Source of the DNA: Candidatus Omnitrophota bacterium | GTDB lineage: Bacteria; Omnitrophota; Gorgyraeia; Kaelpiales; Kaelpiaceae | NCBI GenBank assembly: GCA_028717465.1 | Contig: JAQUNS010000036.1 | Span: 1-6,474, forward strand | Length of the DNA: 6,474 nt | Reading direction: 5' to 3' | Shown: in pieces, positions 1 to 4,754 of the stretch | How positions within the stretch are numbered: position 1 is the stretch's first letter | How the letters are laid out: every line of letters starts with the position of its first letter | Made by a program: the position numbers and the translations under genes | The notes under the pieces: generated by a model | Databases searched by the model: none | What the model was told of the DNA's origin: nothing | Seen by the model: the letters and a program-made list of their open reading frames with translations, nothing else

Positions 1-47
1 AAATAGTAGAAGCTCCTTTTTACAAAAAAGGTACGGTAAAAAATTAA
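1..47 (+). CDS. gcvT: Probable glycine cleavage T protein (aminomethyltransferase), C-terminal end only
   Basis: Partial gene, entering from the left edge. Frame 3 reads IVEAPFYKKGTVKN and stops at TAA (45-47). A tail of the form 'V..PFYK(K/R)' is characteristic of the extreme C-terminus of GcvT, the tetrahydrofolate-dependent aminomethyltransferase that takes the methylamine group from lipoylated GcvH and releases ammonia. The stop lies upstream of gcvH in the same direction, the expected position for gcvT in gcvT-gcvH-gcvPA-gcvPB clusters. Only 14 codons are visible, so the call rests on the tail motif plus synteny. Removing the inserted segment (about 59-578) would leave roughly 30 nt between this stop and the gcvH start, a normal operon spacing. 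Confidence 0.72.
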   Translation, partial: IVEAPFYKKGTVKN

Positions 48-56
48 TTAATAACA

Positions 57-464
57 ATGATTGCGCAGATTAAAGGGCAAGATTGCACAGATTGCATGCA
101 AAAGAAAGATGCTCTTACTGAAAAAATAATTGCTTGTTGTTTCAAGGTGCATTCTGAGCTAGGGCCTGGTTTTAATGAAAAAATCTATCACAATGCTTTA
201 AAAATAGCTTTAGAGGAAAATGGATTAAGATTTCAGATTGAGAAAGAATTTCCTGTTTATTTTCATGATAAAAAAGTTGGTTCCTTAAGGTTGGATTTAA
301 TTATAGAAGAAGAAGTTATTATTGAGATTAAAGCTTTGGTTGGGAATATGCCGGAGGTTTTTAAACACCAAGTAGTTTCTTATTTAAAAATATCAGGTTT
401 GCCTACGGGATTATTGGTTAATTTTGGTAACAAGAGTTGTCAGGTAAAAAAGTTTAAGGTTTAA
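57..464 (+). CDS. GxxExxY family protein (PD-(D/E)XK nuclease-like)
   Basis: A 135-residue soluble protein of the GxxExxY family, whose members are related to PD-(D/E)XK nucleases; cellular role unestablished. The signature is G38-F-N-E41-K-I-Y44, after the usual 'LTEKII..CFKVHSELGPGF' helix. The nuclease-like core follows: D80 in LRLDLII, then E90-I-K92 in IIEIKAL, with Q105 in the next helix (HQVVSYL). These match the D...ExK...Q pattern, so the site looks intact. The C-terminal LLVNFGNK strand is typical, and length is normal. The start is uncertain. ATG at 57 has no clear ribosome binding site and its first ~13 codons translate flanking repeats. ATG at 96 (M14) begins just before the conserved region and is equally plausible. 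The gene is about 32 % GC by hand count, against about 45 % in sampled gcv lines. It splits gcvT from gcvH, suggesting acquisition with the surrounding repeats. Confidence 0.85.
   Translation: MIAQIKGQDCTDCMQKKDALTEKIIACCFKVHSELGPGFNEKIYHNALKIALEENGLRFQIEKEFPVYFHDKKVGSLRLDLIIEEEVIIEIKALVGNMPEVFKHQVVSYLKISGLPTGLLVNFGNKSCQVKKFKV
59..93 (+). repeat. Left end repeats: two direct copies of a GATTRCRCAGATT 13-mer
   Basis: Copy 1 is GATTGCGCAGATT (59-71) and copy 2 is GATTGCACAGATT (81-93). They differ at one position and are separated by a 9-nt spacer, giving a 22-nt period. Both lie within the first codons of the GxxExxY reading frame if the ATG at 57 is used. Copy 2 matches the reverse complement of 463-475 at 12 of 13 positions, and copy 1 matches it at 11 of 13. 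Confidence 0.7.
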
Positions 465-475
465 TCTGTGTAATC
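463..475 (-). repeat. Right end repeat, intact inverted copy
   Basis: AATCTGTGTAATC on the plus strand is GATTACACAGATT on the minus strand, the inverted counterpart of the left end repeats. It overlaps the last two bases of the GxxExxY stop codon. It is the inner of the two right-hand copies. Confidence 0.7.
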
Positions 476-484
476 GTATTTTAA

Positions 485-578
485 AATCTCTGCCTGCCGG
501 CCCTGTGGAATTCATAGAATTCCCAGGTTTGAGTTCCGGGAATCTTTCAGATTCCACGGAGCAGGCAGGCGTGTAATC
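485..578 (-). repeat. Right end repeat, second inverted copy split by a palindromic element
   Basis: The plus strand reads AATCT (485-489), then the 81-nt palindromic element, then GTGTAATC (571-578). Joining the halves gives AATCTGTGTAATC, identical over all 13 bases to the intact copy at 463-475. The left half begins exactly 22 nt after the intact copy, the same period as at the left end. The simplest reading is that the palindromic element inserted into this copy. Confidence 0.6.
490..570. repeat. 81-nt palindromic intergenic element, MITE- or REP-like, with two internal hairpins
   Basis: The outer arms CTGCCTGC (490-497) and GCAGGCAG (561-568) form an 8-bp stem. Inside are two similar 17-nt hairpins, each with a 7-bp stem and 3-nt loop: GGAATTC-ATA-GAATTCC (507-523) and GGAATCT-TTC-AGATTCC (539-555). 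A second short stem (503-506 with 556-559, including one T-G wobble) lies between the outer stem and the hairpins, giving a three-way-junction or cruciform shape. Because the hairpins share their outer five bases, GTGGAAT (505-511) can instead pair with ATTCCAC (551-557). There is no coding content. It lies in the expected transcript between the GxxExxY gene and gcvH. That it is dispersed in the genome is inference, since only one copy is in the window. Confidence 0.65.
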
Positions 579-589
579 AGGTGCAACCG

Positions 590-596
590 GGAGGTG
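590..596 (+). promoter_or_regulatory. Strong ribosome binding site that fixes the gcvH start
   Basis: GGAGGTG (590-596) is a near-perfect Shine-Dalgarno match, ending 3 nt before the ATG at 600, with the GGAGG core 5 nt away. It contains the in-frame GTG at 594, so that GTG is part of the ribosome binding site and not the start codon. Confidence 0.8.
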
Positions 597-599
597 GAT

Positions 600-989
600 A
601 TGGATATAGCCGAAGGTTTGCTTTATACTAAAGAGCACGAATGGGTCAAGATAGAAGGCAGTTGTGCCCGTATCGGCATAACAAGTTATGCCCAGGAATT
701 GCTTGGGGATATAACTTTTATAGAGCTTCCCAAGATCAGCAGCGAGCTTGAGCAGTTCAAGCCTTTCTCGTCTGTGGAATCAGTTAAAGCGGCCTCTGAT
801 ATCTATGCCCCTTTATCGGGAAAGGTTGTTGAAATTAACAATCTGCTGGAGTCTCAGCCCGAGCTTTTAAACAAATCCTGCTACTTTAAAGGCTGGATTG
901 CTGTCATAGAGGTTAAAAACGAACAGGAAAAATCCGCGCTTATGGATGCAGAGTCTTACAAAAATTATACCAAGGAGTTAAAGCATTGA
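600..989 (+). CDS. gcvH: Glycine cleavage system H protein
   Basis: GcvH is the cytoplasmic lipoyl carrier of the glycine cleavage system. Its lipoamide arm receives the aminomethyl group from the P protein and presents it to T and L proteins. The 129-residue length is normal. The N-terminus has the family pattern YTKEHEWVKIEG, followed by IGITSYAQELLGDI. The lipoyl-accepting lysine is K63 in the motif VESVKAASDIYAP, and the C-terminal half (GWIAVIEV) completes the barrel-like lipoyl fold. ATG at 600 is preferred over the in-frame GTG at 594 because the strong GGAGG core ends 5 nt before it and overlaps the GTG. The stop (TGA, 987-989) overlaps the TTG start of gcvPA, indicating translational coupling. 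The upstream junction with gcvT is interrupted by the GxxExxY segment, so gcvH expression may depend on read-through of the structured element at 490-570. Confidence 0.95.
   Translation: MDIAEGLLYTKEHEWVKIEGSCARIGITSYAQELLGDITFIELPKISSELEQFKPFSSVESVKAASDIYAPLSGKVVEINNLLESQPELLNKSCYFKGWIAVIEVKNEQEKSALMDAESYKNYTKELKH
972..977 (+). promoter_or_regulatory. Ribosome binding site supporting a TTG start for gcvPA
   Basis: AAGGAG (972-977) lies inside the end of gcvH, 8 nt before the TTG at 986. No in-frame ATG is available near the conserved N-terminus, so this site supports TTG as the initiator. Confidence 0.7.
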
Positions 990-2323
990 GTTTTATTCCG
1001 CATTCCCAGAATGAAGTAAGCCAGATGCTTAAAGCAATAGGCGTTAAGTCTGTTGATGATCTTTTTTCAGATATCAAAAAAGAGCTGCGCCCCAAATCTT
1101 TTGATATACCGGAAGGAAAATCCGAGTTCGAGGTAATCGAATATTTAAAAAAAATAAGTTATAAAAATGCAACCGGCCTTATCAATTTTGTAGGAGCAGG
1201 TTTCTATGACCATTATATTCCGGCTGCTGTAGATGCTTTATCAGGCAGAAGCGAGTTTTATACGGCATATACTCCTTATCAGGCTGAGTGTTCCCAGGGC
1301 TGGCTTCAGGCTATATATGAATATCAGACCGCAATATGCGAATTAACTGATATGGATGTTGCCAATGCGTCTTTATACGACGGCGGCACCGCTCTTTATG
1401 AGGCTTGCATGATGGCAATCCGCATAACAGGCCGAAAAAAAATAGTTACAGATAGCGGTGTCAATATGACTTACAGAAGCATGCTCTATACCTATACTTC
1501 TAATCTGAATATAGAGTTTGTTGAAACTCCGGTTACACATGGCCAGAGTGACAGAGACGCAATTTACAAATGTTTAGATGACAGAACAGCGGCTGTCATA
1601 CTGCAAAACCCGAATTTTTTTGGAGCGGTAGACGACCACTTTGACATAGTTAAAAAAGCGCACGAAAAAGGTGCTTTGGTTATTCAGTCGGTCTATCCTG
1701 TCTCTTTAGGAATTTTAAAGACCCCGGGCGCTATAGGTTGCGATATTGTTACCGGAGAGGGCCAGAGCTTAGGATTGCCTCTTTCTTTTGGCGGGCCTTA
1801 TCTGGGATTTATGGCGGTGAAAAAAGAATATGTCCGCAAGATGCCGGGTAGAATTGCAGGAGAGTCTGCAGATAAAGAGGGCAGAACAGGTTATGTTTTG
1901 ACGCTTCAAGCCAGAGAGCAGCATATAAGGCGCCAGAATGCAACGTCAAATATATGTTCTAATGAAGCGCTCTGTGCTTTAAGGGCTGTTATATATCTTT
2001 CTCTTTTAGGCCCTGGTGGTTTAAAAAAGCTTGCTCAGGTTAATTTTGAAAAAGCTGAATTTGCCAAAAAAGTTTTTGATGATATTCCTTCGGTCGAGGT
2101 CAAAAGAAGCTCTCCTACGTTCAACGAATTTACGGTGCTGCTTCCCCGTAATGCCGATGAGGTTGTCAATAGAATGGTGGCAAAGGGTTATGCTTGCGGA
2201 TTTCCTCTGGGCAGATTTTATAAAGGCATGGATAATTATCTGCTCGTTGCTGTTACCGAAAAGAGAACAAAAGAAGAAATTGTAAAATTTAAAGAGAGCC
2301 TGGAGGCGGTGCTGTGCGACTGA
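986..2323 (+). CDS. gcvPA: Glycine dehydrogenase (decarboxylating) subunit 1
   Basis: This is the alpha-type subunit of the two-subunit P protein, which with GcvPB decarboxylates glycine using PLP and transfers the aminomethyl group to lipoyl-GcvH. At 445 residues it is a normal GcvPA. Family blocks in order: N-terminal IPHSQNEVSQMLKAIGV (4-20), FVGAGFYDHYIP (68-79), EFYTAYTPYQAE (90-101), NASLYDGGTA (127-136), SLGLPLSFGGPYLGF (261-275), and LTLQAREQHIRRQNATSNIC (305-324). It has the aminotransferase-like fold but lacks the PLP-binding lysine, which in this arrangement is in GcvPB. The start is TTG, supported by AAGGAG 8 nt upstream and by alignment of the N-terminus to the family. Its start overlaps the gcvH stop (TTGA), and its end overlaps gcvPB by 10 nt. 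Confidence 0.96.
   Translation: MSFIPHSQNEVSQMLKAIGVKSVDDLFSDIKKELRPKSFDIPEGKSEFEVIEYLKKISYKNATGLINFVGAGFYDHYIPAAVDALSGRSEFYTAYTPYQAECSQGWLQAIYEYQTAICELTDMDVANASLYDGGTALYEACMMAIRITGRKKIVTDSGVNMTYRSMLYTYTSNLNIEFVETPVTHGQSDRDAIYKCLDDRTAAVILQNPNFFGAVDDHFDIVKKAHEKGALVIQSVYPVSLGILKTPGAIGCDIVTGEGQSLGLPLSFGGPYLGFMAVKKEYVRKMPGRIAGESADKEGRTGYVLTLQAREQHIRRQNATSNICSNEALCALRAVIYLSLLGPGGLKKLAQVNFEKAEFAKKVFDDIPSVEVKRSSPTFNEFTVLLPRNADEVVNRMVAKGYACGFPLGRFYKGMDNYLLVAVTEKRTKEEIVKFKESLEAVLCD
2302..2306 (+). promoter_or_regulatory. Ribosome binding site supporting a GTG start for gcvPB
   Basis: GGAGG (2302-2306) lies inside the last codons of gcvPA, 7 nt before the GTG at 2314. It sets the gcvPB start inside the upstream gene and creates the 10-nt overlap. 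Confidence 0.75.
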
Positions 2324-3765
2324 TATTCGATAAATCTGTGGAAGGGAGAAAAGGCTTAAAGATATCTGATAGCGATGTCTCTGTCCAGGCCAATCTGCCT
2401 AAAAAATATCAAAGAGATAACCCGCCCAATCTGCCTCAGGTATCCGAATTGGATGTTGTCCGCCACTATAGCAATCTCTCCGCTATGAATTTTTCAGTCG
2501 ATGCCAACTTCTATCCGCTTGGTTCCTGTACTATGAAATACAATCCTAAATTCACAGAAATGATAGCAAACATGGCTGGTTTTACTGATTTACATCCTCT
2601 GCTTCCCCAGCTGCTCGGGGGAGGCATGCTGGCTCAAGGGTCTTTAGAAGTTATATATAAGACAGAACGGCTTTTATCAGAGATAACCGGCATGAGTTCT
2701 TTTACAACTCACCCTTTGGCCGGTGCTCACGGCGAACTGACCGGTGTTATGATTATCGCCGCTTATCACAAGCATGCCGGTAACCGCCGGAAATATATTA
2801 TTGTCCCGGATTCTTCTCACGGCACAAATCCGGCCTCAGCTGCAATAGCCGGTTATGAAGTTATAGTTGTTTCTACCGGAAAAGACGGTTGTATGGATAT
2901 AGATGAGTTTAAAAACAGGTTAAACGATCAGGTTGCCGGGGTTATGCTGACCTGCCCTAATACCCTAGGTATATTTAATCCGCGCATAAAAGAGATTGCC
3001 GACCTGGCGCACAGATCAGGGGCATTGATGTATTATGACGGAGCCAATCTAAATGCTATAATCGGCAAGGCCAGGCCGGGCGATCTTGGTTTTGATATAG
3101 TCCATCTTAATCTGCATAAATCATTTGCTGCTCCGCACGGCGGCGGAGGGCCGGGTTCAGGCCCTGTCGGGGTTAAGGAAGGGTTGGTGAAATTTTTGCC
3201 GATTCCCAGAATTGCAAAACGTAACGACGGTACTTTTGCCTTAGATTATAATTATCCGGACTCTATAGGTTATATCGCTTCTTTTTACGGCAACTTTTCT
3301 GTAATTCTTAAAGCCTATGCTTATATGGTTTATCTGGGCAAGTCAGGTTTGATAGATGTCTCTGAGAAAGCTGTTTTGAATGCCAATTATTTAAGGTCTT
3401 CTCTAAAAAAATATTTCGATATACCTTACGACAGGATCTGTATGCACGAATTCGTAATTTCTGTATCAAAACAGAAACAGAAAGGCATCAGCGCTTTAGA
3501 TATAGCCAAGTATCTGATAGACAATAAAATCCACCCTCCTACAGTATATTTCCCTCTTATTGTTAAAGAAGCAATGATGATTGAGCCTGCCGAGACCGAG
3601 TCTAAAGAGACTCTGGATGATTTTATAAGAGTGATGAAAGACGCTGCAGAATTATCTTCTAAATCTCCTGAGATACTGCGCTGTGCTCCTGTCAGTACGC
3701 CCGTAGGAAGGCTTGATGAGGTAAAAGCGGCCAAAGACCTCAATTTAAGATGGCATAAGAGATAA
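2314..3765 (+). CDS. gcvPB: Glycine dehydrogenase (decarboxylating) subunit 2
   Basis: This is the PLP-carrying subunit of the split P protein of glycine cleavage. The 483-residue length fits the family. The N-terminus MRLIFDKSVEGRKG is the usual GcvPB opening and supports the GTG start. Conserved blocks are FYPLGSCTMKYNPK (66-79), THPLAGAHGE (132-141), IVPDSSHGTNPASA (163-176) and MYYDGANLNAIIGKARPGD (239-257). The PLP Schiff-base lysine is expected at K269 in HLNLHKSFAAPHGGGGPG, followed by the glycine-rich phosphate region. The C-terminus has the expected HPPTVYFP and EPAETESKETLD segments. The gene overlaps gcvPA by 10 nt, consistent with coupled synthesis of equal amounts of both subunits. 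No missing residues or frameshifts are seen. Confidence 0.97.
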   Translation: MRLIFDKSVEGRKGLKISDSDVSVQANLPKKYQRDNPPNLPQVSELDVVRHYSNLSAMNFSVDANFYPLGSCTMKYNPKFTEMIANMAGFTDLHPLLPQLLGGGMLAQGSLEVIYKTERLLSEITGMSSFTTHPLAGAHGELTGVMIIAAYHKHAGNRRKYIIVPDSSHGTNPASAAIAGYEVIVVSTGKDGCMDIDEFKNRLNDQVAGVMLTCPNTLGIFNPRIKEIADLAHRSGALMYYDGANLNAIIGKARPGDLGFDIVHLNLHKSFAAPHGGGGPGSGPVGVKEGLVKFLPIPRIAKRNDGTFALDYNYPDSIGYIASFYGNFSVILKAYAYMVYLGKSGLIDVSEKAVLNANYLRSSLKKYFDIPYDRICMHEFVISVSKQKQKGISALDIAKYLIDNKIHPPTVYFPLIVKEAMMIEPAETESKETLDDFIRVMKDAAELSSKSPEILRCAPVSTPVGRLDEVKAAKDLNLRWHKR

Positions 3766-3775
3766 AACAGGCCTT

Positions 3776-3792
3776 TAAGCCCCGCAGGCTTA
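3776..3792 (+). other. Short hairpin between gcvPB and lipA
   Basis: TAAGCC (3776-3781) and GGCTTA (3787-3792) can form a 6-bp stem with a 5-nt loop, followed by an interrupted T-rich run (3793-3804). The T run is broken by A and G, so this is at best a weak or partial terminator, an attenuator or an mRNA processing point. It may be chance. Confidence 0.25.
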
Positions 3793-3812
3793 TTTAGAAT
3801 TTTTGGAATAAT

Positions 3813-4727
3813 ATGGATACTACCCAGAACGTTAAAATGCCGGTGCCGGATTTTTCTGTCAAAAGAAAACGGCCTCTCTGGCTCAACAAAAAGATAGCTT
3901 TTAAAGATATTATCGATATGCAGGTTTTTTTGAAAAGTCTTAAGTTAAATACAGTATGCCAGTCAGCATCCTGTCCCAATATCGGGGAATGTTTTTCAAA
4001 AGGCGAAGCTACTTTTATGATACTAGGCAGGTTTTGCAGCAGAAACTGTAAGTTTTGCAACATAAACGAAGCAGAGCCGGAGCCGGTTGATGCCAATGAG
4101 CCGTTTCGTATAGCTAAAGCAGTTAAAGAGCTGAAATTAAAACATGCCGTTATAACATCAGTTACCAGGGACGACCTTTCTGACGGAGGTGCGGATATTT
4201 TTTCCCAAACCGTCAGCACCATAAAGAAAGAGAGCCCGGCAGTCTCTGTTGAGGTTTTAATACCGGATTTTAACCTCAGAAAAGAATCTATTAAAAAAGT
4301 CCTCAGTTCCAATCCGGATATAGTAGCTCACAATCTTGAGACTGTGCCTGGGCTATACCGTAAAGTAAGGCCAAAGTCCGATTACAGAAGATCTCTTGAC
4401 GTGCTTGAAGCCGTTAAAAATATTAATTCCGCTGTCTTTACTAAATCCGGGCTCATGCTGGGCCTGGGAGAACAAAAAGAGGAAATATTAAAAGTTTTCG
4501 GGGATTTAAGAAGAGTATCTTGTGATTTTTTAAGCTTAGGGCAGTATTTAAGCCCTACTCTTAAGCATTATCCGGTGCAGAGATACCTTAGGCCCCGGGA
4601 GTTTCAAGAGTACCGTTCTCTGGCTCTTAAGCTTGGATTTAAATATGTTTTAAGCGGGCCTTATGTACGCAGTTCTTATAAGGCTTCAGACTACCTTGAT
4701 GAATTTAATGATAAACAGGGATTGTAA
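3813..4727 (+). CDS. lipA: Lipoyl synthase (radical SAM)
   Basis: LipA inserts two sulfur atoms at C6 and C8 of protein-bound octanoyl groups, here most plausibly octanoyl-GcvH given the neighbours. The 304-residue length is normal. The auxiliary 4Fe-4S cluster cysteines are C49, C54 and C60 in TVCQSASCPNIGEC. The radical SAM cysteines are C75, C79 and C82 in CSRNCKFC. Other family segments are GEATFMILG before the radical SAM motif, VEVLIPDF, HNLETVPGLYRKVRP, KSGLMLGLGE and the C-terminal RSSY (286-289), whose serine ligates the auxiliary cluster. ATG at 3813 has only a weak GGA upstream. The in-frame ATG at 3837 has no better site, so the longer form is kept. It follows gcvPB by 47 nt. LipA needs an octanoyl donor enzyme (LipB or LplA type), which is not in this window. 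Confidence 0.95.
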   Translation: MDTTQNVKMPVPDFSVKRKRPLWLNKKIAFKDIIDMQVFLKSLKLNTVCQSASCPNIGECFSKGEATFMILGRFCSRNCKFCNINEAEPEPVDANEPFRIAKAVKELKLKHAVITSVTRDDLSDGGADIFSQTVSTIKKESPAVSVEVLIPDFNLRKESIKKVLSSNPDIVAHNLETVPGLYRKVRPKSDYRRSLDVLEAVKNINSAVFTKSGLMLGLGEQKEEILKVFGDLRRVSCDFLSLGQYLSPTLKHYPVQRYLRPREFQEYRSLALKLGFKYVLSGPYVRSSYKASDYLDEFNDKQGL

Positions 4728-4754
4728 TTATTCGTACCCCCTGTATTTAAAATT

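Larger units (their letters stand above)
59..578. mobile_element. Putative small GxxExxY insertion element with inverted tandem end repeats
   Basis: This is the proposed extent of an inserted unit carrying the GxxExxY gene. The left end has two direct copies of a 13-nt repeat (59-71 and 81-93). The right end has the inverted form (463-475) plus a second inverted copy split by a palindromic element (485-489 joined to 571-578). Copy spacing is 22 nt at both ends, so the ends mirror each other. No transposase is present and no clear target-site duplication is visible at the outer edges. Mobility is inferred from the mirrored ends, the lower GC of the gene and the interruption of the gcvT-gcvH junction. 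Confidence 0.5.

Noticed and set aside
15..31. CCTTTTT-ACA-AAAAAGG-type hairpin at the gcvT end, as a terminator
   Set aside because: The stem is nearly all A-T, lies inside the coding region before the stop codon, and has no following T run, so it is probably a chance product of the PFYKKG codons.
59..93. CRISPR-like repeat array
   Set aside because: There are only two 13-nt copies with a 9-nt spacer at each end, far shorter than CRISPR repeats and spacers, and no cas genes are present.
594..596. GTG as the gcvH start codon
   Set aside because: It lies within the GGAGGTG ribosome binding site, and the ATG at 600 is 5 nt after the GGAGG core and agrees better with the family N-terminus.
465..599. 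Glycine riboswitch upstream of gcvH
   Set aside because: The intergenic structure is explained by the palindromic element and its twin hairpins; I see no conserved glycine aptamer core. A riboswitch, if any, would be expected upstream of gcvT, outside the window.
411..638. Minus-strand open frame of about 75 codons across the GxxExxY end, palindromic element and gcvH start
   Set aside because: It overlaps two better-supported genes and a structured repeat, has no recognisable domain, and its composition follows the palindrome.
3426..4312. Minus-strand open frames within gcvPB (3426-3743) and lipA (3794-4312)
   Set aside because: Both lie antisense to strongly conserved genes and resemble no protein; they are by-products of codon usage on the plus strand.
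4715..4744. ACAGGG/CCCTGT inverted repeat between lipA and the antiporter
   Set aside because: It is a 6-bp stem with an 18-nt loop and no T run; too weak to call a terminator or operator.
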